Assembly (NCBI GenBank): GCA_024305405.1
Contig: JAKNDB010000087.1
Location: forward strand, 3,474,501 to 3,538,500
Length of the DNA stretch: 64,000 nucleotides
Source: Dirofilaria immitis
Lineage: Eukaryota; Nematoda; Chromadorea; Rhabditida; Onchocercidae
Reading direction: 5' to 3'
The position numbers were made by a program, and so were the translations under genes. Below, piece by piece: positions 42,101 through 55,529 of this stretch; the first letter of the stretch is position 1, and each line of letters opens with the position of its first letter. The notes beneath the pieces were generated by a model. The model was not told the origin of the DNA, made no database searches, and worked only from the letters and a program-made list of their open reading frames with translations.

Positions 42101-42775
42101 ACATAATAATTTAAATAAATATTCTATGGGAAAGGAAACAAGAATGACAATTAATTTAAAACTTTTTAATCTCACTTATTTTTTATAATCTTTGAATAGC
42201 TTTTGAAAACCTTGATTGGTTTTGGTACTTTTATTGTTTCTGTTTGATGTAGAGCTTCTAAGCTTGCGAATTCTCCATCGAACATGCGTTTAGCCTTCAA
42301 TGCAGTATTACAATACGATAGTTACGAATGCGTGAAATACCTGAGTTAGAAGCAAAATGACACATTTCATGACTCACGGATCTGTTAATAATAGTAATGT
42401 TAATCACATTTTTTACAAATTTTTAGTAGAGTGAAAGCGAACAATTTGAAGAAAGCGAAAGATCGAAAGTGATAAGCTTGCATTCGCTTATCAAAATTTG
42501 TCTAACTCAAATTACAGTCGCCTTCTAAATAAGATAATCTCTATAAAGTTCAAAATTTTTGAAATATTTACATACTTTTTAAAAAAAAGGGTAAAAATCT
42601 CTATGAATCAATCAATGAAATGGAAACAACTCACATTTTCACGGTCACTAAATTTGATGAATAGATCACCCAGATCAGAATGATAACCACCTCCTTTACT
42701 GATACATCCACCAGCTATATTACCGAATGATTCGAGAGTTTTCAATCCTAATTGTTTTCGTATCACTGTTTCCAT
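39187..42775 (-). CDS. FN3K: fructosamine-3-kinase, interrupted by a bacterial insert in intron 3
   Basis: Repair kinase that phosphorylates ketosamines formed by protein glycation, leading to their removal. Exon 1 is 42635-42775 ([11 protein letters not shown], then [20 protein letters not shown], the nucleotide loop). Exon 2 is 42211-42294 ([14 protein letters not shown]), exon 3 41987-42081 ([21 protein letters not shown]), exon 4 40478-40640 ([20 protein letters not shown]), exon 5 40130-40180, exon 6 39832-39979 ([13 protein letters not shown], catalytic loop). Exon 7 from 39485 has [20 protein letters not shown] with the DPA metal motif and ends after LNHW, or reads on to a stop at 39187. 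Phases agree at all junctions and no frame break was seen. Intron 3 (40641-41986) contains about 1.2 kb of Wolbachia-type coding DNA in the opposite orientation. The 3' end is uncertain. Confidence 0.93.
40757..41972 (+). pseudogene. Wolbachia-type AsmA/DUF3971-like protein fragment inside an FN3K intron
   Basis: An open frame from 40762 (GTG) to 41328 continues in other frames to about 41969, about 400 codons in all. The protein is rich in N, K, I, D with repeating beta-strand pattern ([20 protein letters not shown] near the start; [20 protein letters not shown] and [20 protein letters not shown] later), typical of the YhdP/AsmA-like envelope proteins of Alphaproteobacteria; I recognise it as Rickettsiales/Wolbachia style. 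Coding continues without introns, unlike everything around it. Disruptions: a shift near 41306-41310 and another at 41478-41482. Both protein ends are missing (family members are far longer), and the 3' end runs into a 12-A run at 41955-41966. It is a nuclear copy, since FN3K exons flank it on both sides. It is unlikely to make protein. Confidence 0.85.
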
Positions 42776-45207
42776 TTGTATTTTGCTGCATGAACAACAA
42801 ATACGTACGGAAACTTCAAAAGCTTAAATCTTACGTAAAAAAATGAAGCTTCGCAAAATATAATATGGTATAGAATTAAATGATTACCATTAATATTTGT
42901 TTTCGTATTACTTCTATGAAAATGATAATCTAATCATAATTTAGAATAAATTGATAAACGAATAATGAATGAAGTTATTATTGGTACAAAAATAACATTG
43001 GCTAAACACACAGTGTTCTCGTGCTTTTATCATGAAGTAATTTAAATCGAAAAATTTGATTAATAAATTTATAAATATATTTTGAATAAGATATCAACGA
43101 AAATCATTCTTTATGGCCAAAGAATAATCCAAATATTTTTTTGAATTTGAAATTTTAAAACAGTTCTTAGACTAAAAAGCATAAATAATGATTACATGTA
43201 GAAAATAAGTTAGAAAAAATAAAAGGAAAATTCCTTATCTTTAGTCTGTCCAGAACAGAGCAGTACGCTTCATACTAAATGTTAGAAAAACGGGATGAGG
43301 CAAAGTTATTGGGAAGAATGGATGGATAAACTAAAACATATAATAATAGATAATATATCAAACGATCTTATGCAATAAAGAAATTTGCGGAAAAGAAAAT
43401 TCTTCACTTTTTACTATTATTATTAAAAATAAAATTGCAACTTACCTATATGTTTCTCCAAAAGAAAATCTATTTTTCGAATTTTTGCTTTCCAAATTGG
43501 TAAATTTCTGTTCACCTCAAGATACAATAAATAGAATTGCAGTAATAATTTCATTCAATAAAATATAAGAGACAAGTAGAATAATTATTATCTTTATCTT
43601 ACTTGCAATGAGAATATCAGCTTATGAACAACTTTCCTTCACGAGATGGAACATCAATGTTGTTCTTATAGATTCAGAATTTCATCTTTATGCATCACAA
43701 CCACAGTTTATTGATAACTAGGTGATATGGATTGAGAAGAAAAAAGTCAAAAAACATAAATCGATGTAAATTATTCTTTCAATTTAATCGTTAATTTGCA
43801 AAATATCATAAGAAATGATATTCCTGGATATCGATCGTAATTTAACTTTACTGGGTAATGTTTTTCTTATACTTTCTATGGGAGAGAGATTCGTGCTTCG
43901 ATGCACATAATAAATGAAATCAAGCGAATATATCGATTACCATATCCTTTTAAGTTTTTGTTTCAAAAAATCTTTTTTTTCTTCAGAAAATATTTGAATA
44001 CTTTAAGCAAGAAGTGGTAAGAGCAGGATGATAGACTCAAGAATAAAAGGAAGAAAGCGATAAGTAAACAGTAGATGTTAAATTAATCGTAGTAATCAGA
44101 ATCTGATATAGCTAATAAATAAAAAATGTTAATATCGATATCAGTTCATCCTATTTTAGCTTAATATTATTGGAGTGAATTGAATAATAATCTAAATGTC
44201 TGAAGAAATCAACATGTCACAGGTATCATAAGAACATTGGACTATGAACCATATTATACACTTTACTGATACTGACTGCTTTACAAATGTATTAAGCGAA
44301 TAAATTTAATTTAATCCTTAAATTTCTAGTAAATATTTAATAGCATTATTAAGATTTGCATGTTTGTAGGAATTCCACAATAAACAAAACATTAAGACAA
44401 CATAACATTAACGCCAAAAAATAAATGAACTATCAGATGAGATCGATCATAAAGAAAGAATCATTCCACTATATCATCTATGATAATGAGATACTTCATT
44501 TTTTTTTCTTGAAATCAAGAAACAATCCAATCACAGCATATGTTTCTTAATACTTTGCTTCAATGAGGTCACAGTTCCCTTCCCAAATATCTCAAAAGAA
44601 TGTCCTCTTGCGTCCTCCTTCTTATTTCTTCGCTTTTTCTTTCTTCTCCATCTGCTGTCTAAATAAAGAAATCGTTTTATGTAAATAAATTTACTAATAC
44701 TAAAATAAAATTAGGAAATCTGATCTTGTTAGGTCTATTAAGTATTTCACGGTTCCTTGATTGAAACTGATCAAATTCTTTACCTTTCTCCTCCTCTCAC
44801 CTTTTTTAAATTTCTTCCAAGTAACCAGTTTATTCAGATTTATGAAGCACTTCCAGTGGAGACATTTTCACCTTTGTCGTACTTTCGTCGGAGTTAATTT
44901 AATTTTTCTTTTTGATTTGTGACGTCGAACTACGCTTAGAAAAAGTATATAATATGAAAACATGTTCAAATTTCGCGAAATATTGAAACAACATTGTAAC
45001 AGCAAGCATAGGTTAAAGTTGACAGTTGGTAAGCTTCGGCTGAAAATAGGGAAATGAAATGGGGTTTACACATGATAAATTCCCCATTTGTACCATCAAC
45101 ACATATACATTCTGTACTTTTCATATTTAACTTCTCATTAAATTTAATATTCTGAAAAAACTATTTCAGTTGTTGAATCATTCATTTGAATCATTCATGT
45201 TGCAGGT
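42776..45207. promoter_or_regulatory. divergent spacer between FN3K and SNX13
   Basis: 2.4 kb of AT-rich DNA between divergent genes, so both promoters lie here, together with any 5' untranslated exon of SNX13 (a TTGCAG acceptor directly precedes its start at 45208). No open frame, RNA gene or repeat was recognised. Confidence 0.5.
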
Positions 45208-48200
45208 ATGATGCACGACGACAGCAAACAGATTGCAATGTCTTCCATGTTCTACTTATTGTTGGGTACGGTACTATTCCTTACATCGTTCGGCATTTCC
45301 GGCTTGTGCATATTCCTGTCGCTTTTGCTTGGCCTTATCTTCGGGTACTGACTTCTTTCTTATTTCTTTAGCTTTTGGAAGCTTGCAAGATTTAGTTTAG
45401 TTATATCAATGATCATCCATATTTTCAACTCTATTAATTCTTTGTGCTGAATATAATTGAAAAAAATAAAGTTAAATTTAATTTCTTCCAGATTATTTAT
45501 AACAACTCTCAACTATGGCCATGAAATATTGAATAAAAATTTATATACATTGAATGAGATTACTAAGAGTTTTCATTTCTTGACTGGACAACAAGGATAT
45601 TTGGCATATCACGGGCGATTCTCCGAGAATGTTTATTGTGAACAGGAGCAGCCCATGACGAATTCGGCCACTATTGATTCTGTACTTGAACAGGTAAGAA
45701 GTTGGTAGAAATCCTTTCGCGCATACATTGAGCATGCAATTCACAATATCGTGTTTTGAAAGTTTATATAATGACAAAAACGTTTTGACATATCAAGAAA
45801 CAAACAAATTCAAATAAAAATTGTTAATTTATTGATTTCTGATTTTTTCAAGATGTTGTCCTATGTAGTACGAGATTTCATTAATTCATGGTATAGCGGG
45901 TTAACACCGGATCATCATTTTAAAGAAAGTTTAAAACGAAGTGCCAGGCGAACTATCGCCACTTTTTCTCAATGGTTCTCTTTCGATTTATTGTTTTTTT
46001 TCTTGTTTTTATTATACATATTGTAAAATGAATTGCTACTGCTAAATAGTCAGATATCTGGTTGGAAATTAATAATGACACACGAGCTAATTTTTTATAT
46101 TTTAATATTGCTGAGATAATCGGATGACGAATGAAGTATTTTTAAGTGTGATGCGATCTTATACCTTTTCATTCTCCATTTTAGTGTTCAGAAGGTGGAT
46201 TTTGTGCCTCTTTTAACTCAACACATTGTCGATGATATTGCTTCACATTTCCGCCTGTTTCGAAGAGCCAAGGTAAGTTTCAAAACTACTGAATTGAATG
46301 CTAAAATCGACGTTTTTTTTTTGACAGTCATGTTCTAAATATACTCAGAATACTCATTTTCTGTACTCATAAGGAAATGAGAAAATTAGTGCCATAAATT
46401 AATCAAGTTAAATCAGTAGTTACTTGTTATAAATAATTCCAAAAGATTTCAGGAGATCTTTTGCTCATTGATATAGTGCGGACGTTAACATCATTTCTAT
46501 TTTTGTATATTTCTTCAAAGATTACTTATTAAAAAATAAAGCGAATTCATGAATGTAAAAATATCTAAGCTTATAAATTAGAGAAATCATAATCGTTTCA
46601 AATATATTTTCCTTTATTCTTTTTTCTTTTTTCTTTTTGTAGGAACGTGCACAGCTTCACTATGGTAAAAATTACACAACAGATGAGTTAGAAACAATGT
46701 TTTTGATTTAGAATTAGAAATGGAGAAGTGTTATTGCAGAGATCTTGTTTCTACCTGTCCACATTATGAAAATGGTATGTCATATTTCATACTCTTTGAT
46801 CAAAGGTTGGTTCTAAAAACAGAGGAAAAGTATCCTTTTTTCGAGGCAGATATTATTTTGCAGCATATTTCCATGACGTTGCCGACGTTCTATTATATCT
46901 TTTGATGCCTGCTGAAGATTTCCGTTCTCGACCATTTCGTTTTCTTCTCCGAGAAGTGTACGTTAAATGTGTGATACTACCTCTTTTCGATATGCTTAGT
47001 GATCCTGATTTTATTAATCACAGCATAATTTGGTTGGTAAGCTATCTTATTTTTTGAAAATCAAATATATTTTTCTTTATTGCATAGTACTAAATGATCT
47101 AAAAAAATCTCTTATCCATTGCAGCTTAGTGGAACGAATTTAAAACCGGAAGATTTTATTTCAACACTTGAAACTACTAACAGTGTTAAGGTACTAGATG
47201 CAGTGTTAGATTCACTTTGTATAGAAGCAGCACATTTGCGAACAAAAGATTCCGGTGGTGAACAAGGTCTCTGTCTTTCTTTCTATACTTAATTTCAAAA
47301 TATTGATTAGAAATGATGTGATCAGCAAGAAGAGGACATTAAATTTTTTTCTTAAATGTTATTTTGCTAGATTTATTTCACTTAATAATTGGCTATCTCC
47401 TTATATATATATAGTTATGCGCAATTTGGCAAAACAGTCCTTCAGGCTTTTTGGTGAAGCAGCAGCTAGCTAGTATTGATTATGCGATAAATATTATAAA
47501 ACGACGAATGGATATTCTAGCAGCTGCTGAAGTTGAGAGTGATTTGCATGAGGTTTTTCTTTTTGTATATCGATAAGTGTTCTAATTCTCAAATTATCTG
47601 AGCTTATTTATTGAACTTTAACTCTAGAAAATAATGTATAATATGTATAATATTGTAAGAGTTTTGTATTAATTTTTATTTTTCCTTTTAATTTTTAAGC
47701 TTTAATGTGATATTTACAAGTATTAAAAATGTTAAAATAATCGAACTGAATTGTAGGCAGCAGAAAAATTACCGGTAGGTAATTCATCTATTATTCAGTT
47801 ACCAATTCACGTCATATTGTCAAATAATACAGCAGTTACATATTTCGCTGATTTCCTTGCTTCTGTTGGCGGACAAACTTTAATTGATTGCTATATGGCT
47901 GTTGAGGTAAATTATTTGTTTAAACTAAGTGTAAACGATGATGTATTCAAATTTTTTTCTTCTGTAAAAGTAGCACTTTTACTATTACGATGATAAGGAA
48001 GAATGCAACATTGAAACTGCCTTAAATTTCACTTGTAATTTGTTAAAATTTTTGAGGGCTTTAAAATATCCGTGGAGCACCAATTACGAAGACTTGCTGT
48101 AGGTGAGACACTTGAAAGTGATGCTTACGAAACAGTTAAGGAAGCTGCTAATTTTCTTTATCAACAGTATTTGTCACAAGAGGTTAGTAAGTCTCTTTAC

Positions 48201-51200
48201 TGGGTGATTCTGATTCAGTTAAACCAATATTGTATCGAATTATGGTCGCAGTTGTATCCAGTGCTAAAATCTTAATTATATTGGAATAAATTATTTGTGA
48301 GGGCCGTAACTTCAACTGGGTGACATATTTTATAAATATTTTATGCAGCTAAAGTTTATTAAGTAAAATTTGCTTTTATTCAGGCAGTTACGCGAATTTC
48401 ATTGGATGATGTTATAGTGAAAAAATTACTAATACGTATTGGAAACGATGATCCTGCTGATATGTGGTTCGAACAAGTGCAGGCGAAGATTGTTGATATT
48501 TTGCGAACGGTTTTTTTTCTTAAGTTATTTTTAATTGGGATATTTCGTTAAATCGATTTCTTCTACAATTTTGGCATCAATTTATGTGATAGTAGGATTA
48601 TTTTAACATCAGAAGTCATCAAGCTTAATAAAATGTTTGTCTATTAGCTTTATTAAGTTATAATCAAGTTTTGAACTGTAACGGAAAAAAATTAGTGCAG
48701 AAATTGTAAACAAGAAGTTTCGGTAGTGTATGTGTTGTTTTTACTGCATTGCAGGACGAGCGCTTTTACAATTCTTTCAAAAAAGTTCGATATATATTAA
48801 AATGTTAAATGAGCTTGGGCTAAGTGAAGATATTAATTGTCCAGCGGTAAATTCACAATATAACGATAAAAGCAATATCAAGTCAATTATCATACCGACG
48901 ACCTCTGAGACTAAGGTTTTCATTTTTCGACCCCAAATCAGCTTTTATTAGAAAGTTGGTATTTTCAAAACTATTGTTATTTATTAAAGCAAATCATGGT
49001 AATTAACTAAAGATTTATGTAACAAATTTTAAGTTAACTGAGATTAATAGCCTTATCAATTTTATGACGACTAAATTATTAATTATAATTAGATTTCGAA
49101 AATTTTTATAAATAGAAAATTATTCCCTGTTTTAAGATTTCGAGTGACATCGAGAGGTTAAAATGTACACACGTAGGAATGCGTGCTGTCGTTGAAACAC
49201 TTGGTATTGGCCAACAAGGAAAGCAATCTTTTGCACTTTACAATGTACGCGTTTCACGAATTGATATAACTGGAAAACAAAATAGCAGTTGGAACGTTCT
49301 TCGGCGATATTCTGATTTTCATACACTTAATTCACTTATACAGAGTCGGGTATATGAAAACTCTTATTTCTTAAAATTTTAAATAATTAATTATGGATCT
49401 AATTCATTTCTCCTTGAAAAATTTTTGTGATTTCTTTTATGGAATAAAATTTTTTTTAGTATTTATTAATCGACATAAATAATGGAGGATAAAATTTCTG
49501 CTTCCCTAGAAAATGCCCATGATTAATCAAAAAAAAATCGGAGTGCAAGTAACATTGCCAACTTTTACTACATATTTTTCTTAAATTCATCCTAAATCCA
49601 GAAATCAAAATCCAAAAATCCGGTTGCATGAAAGCATGGTATTCATACGTAGCGGTATTGTCTTATACAATTTAGCATTGCTTCATTTGATTGATCGTAT
49701 AATTAACATGAATAATTTTTCCAGTTATTTTTAGTTTCCGAAGCTTAGCAATTTGTGTTTCCCAGGAAAGAAAACATTCAATAATCTCGACGCACGTTTT
49801 CTTGAAAAAGGACGAAAGCACTCAACAACTACATGATGGTTTGTTTCGTTAGTTTCATTCAGAAATTTGAATTCACTCCAAACTTGAAATCAAAATTCTT
49901 TATGATGGTTGATTGGGTTTTGGAGGGACTTTTCCTTATTTATCTTTTCTATTTTTGTTAATCTTACATCATCTTTAAGTATGAATTTAGAGTATTCTAC
50001 AGCCATCAGTTTTGGAAGCTAACGCAGATTTGGAAACACTCATATTTGATTTTCTCAGCATGAAGGATTACATCGGCGAGAGAGAAGGCTTTCCGAAAAA
50101 GTACTGCTGTTGACATTTCACTGAATTAAGAAATTTTATTTATGGCAAAATTAAAACGATATTTTAATAGGTTATGAGTGCTGTATTTGAGCCACTAAAA
50201 AGTGGTGTGCGAGCTTTCGGGAATGCTGTAACAGCTATGCCTGATACTGTTTATGATGGAGTAACTCGTGTAGGTGATGGTATTAATAAAGCTGCAAAGC
50301 AGATCATTGATTTTCAACCGACACAGGTATCTACTAGTATTTAATTAAAAGAGAGGGCATCTTAGATAATTGGGATCCATTTCTTGTCTGAGTAAACAAG
50401 AATCTTCTCTATAATTTAAATAATTTCATAAGGATAAACTCATTACGGAATATTTTGATTATTTGAAATTTCTTTTTTCCTTTTTCTAATTTTTTTGGAA
50501 TTTCTTTTTTGAAGTATCACATGCCGTTATACGATTTTTTTTTGTAGGGTTTAAACGGCTTGTCAAATAAAAAGATGATTTGAGCCGTGTGGCGGCCGTT
50601 TACAATGATCAGGTAGCTGTTATATAAATAATATCTCTTCAATCAATGAAAAAAATATGCCGATATACAATTGAGCTATGTTTTCACGCTGCCTTCTTTT
50701 CACGAAGTCAATTTGTTACTGAATATTCCTACCAATCTTCGGAATACTTTGAATAATATTTACAAAGTACTTCAAACTTTGGATTAATAATATCAATTGC
50801 TTTCCAATAAAGAAGCAAAGTATTTTCAGCAATGGATGGAAAGCATACCCTTACGAGTTCTTGTGCTTCTGATTGGCGAAGTATTTGGCGTACGTTCTCG
50901 AAATGCTTGGTTCCGAAAAAGACTGGTAGCTTTGTTAAATCAGTTTGTTCACGCAACAATGGGTACTTCGTTAAATCGTAAAATCATTGATATCGTCCAA
51001 TGGTTAACATCAAAACAACAAGTTGCCCAATACCTCGTTGCATTCAGGTATAAATGCTTCTGTTGTGCATTTTATTTCTGAGGCTATGATATGGTGGTTT
51101 CAAACTAAAATTAATGCTGATAAATTATGAAAAATCGCTGTCAATATATAGTACTGCTTCCCATTCAGCATATATATATATTACAGAAATACATTATGGC

Positions 51201-51505
51201 CCGATGGAAAGCTGGCAGATAGAGCTGAATGTCGTCCAGAAGGCGAACAGTTAAGAACATGCGTTTTGGCGAGGGCCCAGATGTTGAGCGCTCTACCGGA
51301 TGAATTACGACTATTCATAGGCGCTGAGACCACGAATCGAGGGATTGCAAATGTATCTGAAGCATTTCAAAATAGTAGACTTAATCGGCGTCTTCTTTAT
51401 GTCATACTTGAAAGGCTTCTTGCAAGTTTTTTCCCGATAATCATTTCGAAAAATTTTCCCCCAATTACATGCAAAAGTCCTCGTTCAAAGCCTTTTCATG
51501 CCTAA
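45208..51505 (+). CDS. SNX13: sorting nexin 13 (RGS-PX1 type)
   Basis: Membrane-anchored endosomal/ER sorting nexin. Start MMHDDSKQIAM at 45208 is followed by two adjacent membrane helices (MFYLLLGTVLFLTS; LCIFLSLLLGLIFG). The PXA domain spans about 45853-47040: MLSYVVRDFINSWYSGLTPD, VDFVPLLTQHIVDDIASHFR, AEDFRSRPFRFLLREV, MLSDPDFINHSIIW. The RGS domain spans about 47757-48780 (SNNTAVTYFADFLASVGG; ISLDDVIVKKLLIRIGNDDP; DERFYNSFKKSS). The PX domain spans about 49135-50100 (WNVLRRYSDFHTLN; FPGKKTFNNLDARFLEK). The nexin C-terminal domain spans about 50800-51440 (IPLRVLVLLIGEVFGVRSRN; LPDELRLFIGAETTNRGI). Domain order and the last block match SNX13 over SNX14/25. Single-base frame breaks lie at 46700-46704, 49805-49809 and 50569-50573; the last residues before the stop may also be out of frame. 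Confidence 0.93.
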
Positions 51506-52520
51506 TTTCCAAACAGTGAACACTTCTTCTTCAAAGAATTTAGAGTTTAGGTTTATTAGGATTAAATATGTCGAGGCATGAAACTTCTAATTACGCGGAG
51601 TCAGTCTTGCCAAATAGTCCGTGAGACAAGACAACAAATTCATTGTTCTGTTATTCTCGCCATCCCTTTTGAAATTGTCAAGTTTTCTATTAACCGAGAT
51701 AATTTTGTTTGATAAGGCCTCGAAATTTATGGAAAAAATGTACTACATGTTTGTCTTACGGACATCCTACATTCACAACTACTTCTCATACTATATGCTC
51801 GACTTATAAAGCACTCATTTTATCATTTCACTGATCTCATTGATATGGGTTTGTATGTTTGCAAAAGTTAGTTATGTTTTTATGTTAGCAGCCTTTCAAT
51901 TTCTTATTTAACTACACTATAGTAACTAAATGTATTATATAATTCAAACTCTAGTCTCGATTCTGTTGATTTTAGTTTTATAGTGATTTCTTGTCCTTCC
52001 ACTTCCTAGAATATACCCTGTCTTTTCTAGACGCTAACATTACTTGCCGATAGTATTATGCCATCTCATGATTCTGAGGTTCCCTAATGTGTAGTCATTG
52101 CGATGCTTGCATAAAATTAGTAGAAGAGTTTCCTTTGCCTAAATACTGTCATTAATAAGAGCATATATTTCAAATTAATTCATATTTTCAGACTTTAAAG
52201 AGAAGGATATTCCTTGTCATAGTGCTATTACAATATGGGGAAATGAGATTGTACTCTAGCAGATTCTTCTAATCTTTTTTGACCTACTTAAAGTATTTTG
52301 AAAAGCAGTTTAATAATTTTTATTCTTCACGGTTGCGAAACTGTAAGAAAAAGATACGCACATATGCAGAATTATATTAATAATTTGCAACTGAAAGTTA
52401 AAAAAATTTGCTGTTGTTACCCGTTTGTTTTTTCTGTACAGAACTATCTTTTTGAACAAAACAATAATGAAATATTGAACGAAAATTATTATTTGTAAAA
52501 CAATATATGAGTGGCTTCTG
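51506..52520. other. convergent spacer between SNX13 and the kelch gene
   Basis: One kilobase between converging 3' ends. Short plus frames at 51621-51809 and 52298-52498 lack any recognisable feature. Presumably untranslated regions and polyadenylation signals. Confidence 0.5.
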
Positions 52521-54915
52521 TCAGCACGTTTCGAGTATCTTCAAAAGTTTGTATCTTTTAAAATATTCGGTATCTATGTGAAGTGCTTGATAACCTCGAG
52601 ATAAAATATAACGCGCCCATGCAAAACGCAGCTGTAAAGGAGTGGGCAACAAACTAACTTCTTTGACTAGTGGATATAAAACACCTGAGCAAATCGCCAA
52701 TAATGGGAGTGGTTCCATCCGTTTTTCAGGACATTTCTAATTTTAGTATGTTCCTCCAACAACGCATCTGTTCCACCACACACTAAAAGTGGAAAATAAA
52801 TAATCATAGTAATTATTTTTATAACATCTCGATTACCGAGATCATTCATATTACTAAAATTACGGAACGAATATATTTTGATTATGCATATTCTTAATAT
52901 TATAGCGCTTAATGGATGCATCATATCTCTTAATCCTAATAGAAAATTAGGTACTCGAAGAAATTCCACAATGCCAGACATCTAAGAACGTCTTTTAAAG
53001 CTAGTTGTTGACTAAGCGTCTATAATTTGGATAATCCAATCTTGCATAGCTAATACGCGCACAGTTTTTTAGAAGAGTTTCCGATAACATTTCCATCCGC
53101 ATTAAGATTATCCAACCCCATTTTTACAATGAAAAAATGAAAATCTCTCAGGACGAGAAAACTCACCGAATAACTGTCCTTCAACAACAGCCGCTGTGTG
53201 CCACAATCTGCATGATTTCACTTCATCATCAATATTCACTGCAGTCCACGTTGCCAGGTAATACTCACCGTTGTCCTTTATTTCTATCCTCCAAAAATCA
53301 GACAATGCTCGAGCTTCATTCGAATATCCACCATAAAGCAAAGCCTGATTTGAAAATAGTGCATTGAGTGAACACCATGTTCTCCCTTCTGGTTGGTTTA
53401 TTCCTGTCACCTCACTAAAATTTTTATTCTGAAATCTGAAAATGTGAGTTTGAGGGGACACAACAGAAGTTTCATAAAAATAAAACTGTTTAAAGATAAA
53501 TGAAAGTCTACATTTGTGTCCAAATGAGAGATGACAGATTAAGCAAGTACAAATCATTCAGTCGCTGATTTTTGTTTCGTCCACCGAAAAGTAGGATACT
53601 ATCAAAATTTTCAAGAAACGTGCAAGCAGATGCTGCACGAGCTGAAGGTACCGTTCCTCCGACTCTGAAAATGAATTTCAGTGAATATTTTTCGATATAT
53701 CAGTAACAATAAAAAAAAATATATACATCATGTTTTATAAATATCCTTAGTTTATGAATATCCTTTTTCTTACAGAAGAATCGACTTACTTCGCAAGGGT
53801 CCAGTTCAGTTGTTTCCTGGATCAGGATCAAAAATCAATAACTGGTTATTCCAATAAAGGGACCCGCTTCATCAGCGACAAACTCTCCGTCTCTCAAATA
53901 CAGCGCCGAATTTGGCATATCAGAAGAGCGCGGTCCGTATCCACCAAAATAGTAGCATCTGGAAAATGAATTTTTCATTGTTTGTTTGATGCCTTTAGAA
54001 TCGTGCAGACTGATGGTAACGACCTCTCATGATTTTATATAGCAGAGCTAATAAATCTAAACGCTTCCTTTACTAAATTAAATCTTCAAAAAAAAATCTA
54101 AAATAACTTATAAAGATTACTTTGTTATACTGTTTGATTTGCGGATGTAAATCGTAAAACTCCTTCTAAAGGAACTTTCATTGAAACTTCATTATGCTAT
54201 GATATTATTAGAAAATAATTAGTAGTCCTATGAAATTTAGTGATTGCTAAATATTTACAAAATTTGACTTTTTCCTATAACACCATCCAGCCATTTTATC
54301 TCGAGGTGTTGGTATGAGGCTGTTATCGCCAGTAACAATCAATGACCATCGTTCCTGTACCAAATCCAAAACATACATTGCTGATGAATATCCTTCCAGG
54401 ATATTATTAGGAGCTGCTGCAAAATCTCCTAGTACAGTATATAATATTTAAATGCAGCAGTAACACTATAATTCAATGTCTTTTATCCAATACAAAAGTT
54501 TACGAAATGACTGAAACTAGCACTTACAACGTCGGACATAGCCCCCAAAAATAAAAATATAACAGCCACACAATACAGCACAGGCACCACTAGTTGATGG
54601 AGGTACGTCGCCATGTGGAACATGATAAAGTATCCTGAAATTCGAACCATTTATAATTTTTTGAAGTTCCTGACTAGAACAGTTAGAAAGTGAATACTCA
54701 AGTCACGAAAATATAACGGCAAACGAACCACTTTACATCATGACATCCCGTCAGCAAACCAGCGGGTAATATATAGAGAAATGTGGAAGAACGATATCGG
54801 AAATCGTTTCCTTCTGCGTGATAGTAACCACCCCAAACAATCAACGCTTTATTGTATTTAATCATTGTATGTCCAACAACTGGACTTACCTCCTTACTGT
54901 CATCATCCTGAAACT
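52521..54915 (-). CDS. KLHDC2: KLHDC2-like kelch-repeat protein (5' end not found)
   Basis: Kelch beta-propeller of the KLHDC1/2/3 group; KLHDC2 is a Cullin-2 substrate receptor for C-terminal degrons. Exons on the minus strand: about 54735-54913 (VVGHTMIKYNKALIVWGGYY), 54531-54636 (HGDVPPSTSGACAVLCGCYI, then FIFGGY), 54285-54423 (YSSAMYVLDLVQERWSLIVT), about 53775-53958 (YYFGGYGPRSSDM), 53300-53440 (GRTWCSLNALFSNQALLYGG), 53150-53300 (SCRLWHTAAVVEGQLFGE) and about 52521-52790 (LLVCGGTDALLEEHTK, then a helical C-terminus reading PLPLLAICSGVLYPLVKEVS to the stop at 52521). The GDVPPSxSGxCAV block is characteristic of KLHDC1/2. Frame breaks: near 52734-52736 and probably two in the exon at 53775-53958. 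No start codon was located. Confidence 0.75.
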
Positions 54916-55039
54916 ATTTCAATTTAAATTTGATCTTACATAAATGGTATGCAGAATGTCTTATTTTTCAATTTACCTATAAAGCGGTAAAAGACTAATG
55001 AGGTAGCTCCTGAATAATAAGATTTGTGAAAAAGGGATT

Positions 55040-55498
55040 CTACTCGTCAATCTTGGATAAACTTAGGATAGTGAACAATGCAGAACACTGCACACAATAA
55101 ATGATCCATGTGAGAATATTAACGACTGGTACCGCTCTAAAGAAATCAAAGAGCGAGATGTCATAAACCAGCTGAGGTGAAGAAGAAATAAGTAAATAGA
55201 TTACTACGATCTGATAAGGTAATCGTTCATTACTCCAAGTTACTTCAGCGCCTTCCGGTGGACCATCAAACATTGTCGGTATGATACACTGCAACGAGAA
55301 AAAGCGATAAACAGAAACGATAAAAATACCCCACGTTCGAAAGAAAAACAATCCCACATAAAACTATTCTCGTCATAAATCGAATCCTGACTGCGCTGTG
55401 TTGCTATGACTGGATCATCTATGAATATTATCGTTCCAAAAATAGCATACAAAATGCTGACAAACATCGAAAAGACCTGTAATGTACAGACTGATCAT
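55040..55498 (-). CDS. small multi-pass membrane protein, family not recognised
   Basis: Candidate start ATG at 55498 (MISLYIT), a first membrane helix (FVSILYAIFGTIIFI), a polar segment with DDPVIATQRSQDSIYDENSF, then after a very short intron (about 41 bases near 55285-55325) or by direct continuation, PTMFDGPPEGAEVTWSNERL, and two more hydrophobic segments (IVVIYLLISSSPQLVYDI; VVNILTWIIYCVQCSALFTI) ending LSKIDE at the stop at 55040. About 130-150 residues. One base seems missing between the MISLYIT start and the VFSMF frame. The first exon is duplicated just upstream (55530-55705). It lies between the stop of the fibrinogen-domain gene and the kelch gene on the same strand. I do not recognise the family; the open frame and hydrophobicity pattern are the only evidence. 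Confidence 0.5.
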
Positions 55499-55529
55499 TT
55501 TGCCAGTTTGATACGACTTCTTTTTTTCC

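Noticed and set aside
50729..50959. Minus-strand frame of 76 codons
   Set aside because: Shadow of the SNX13 nexin C-terminal exon on the plus strand.
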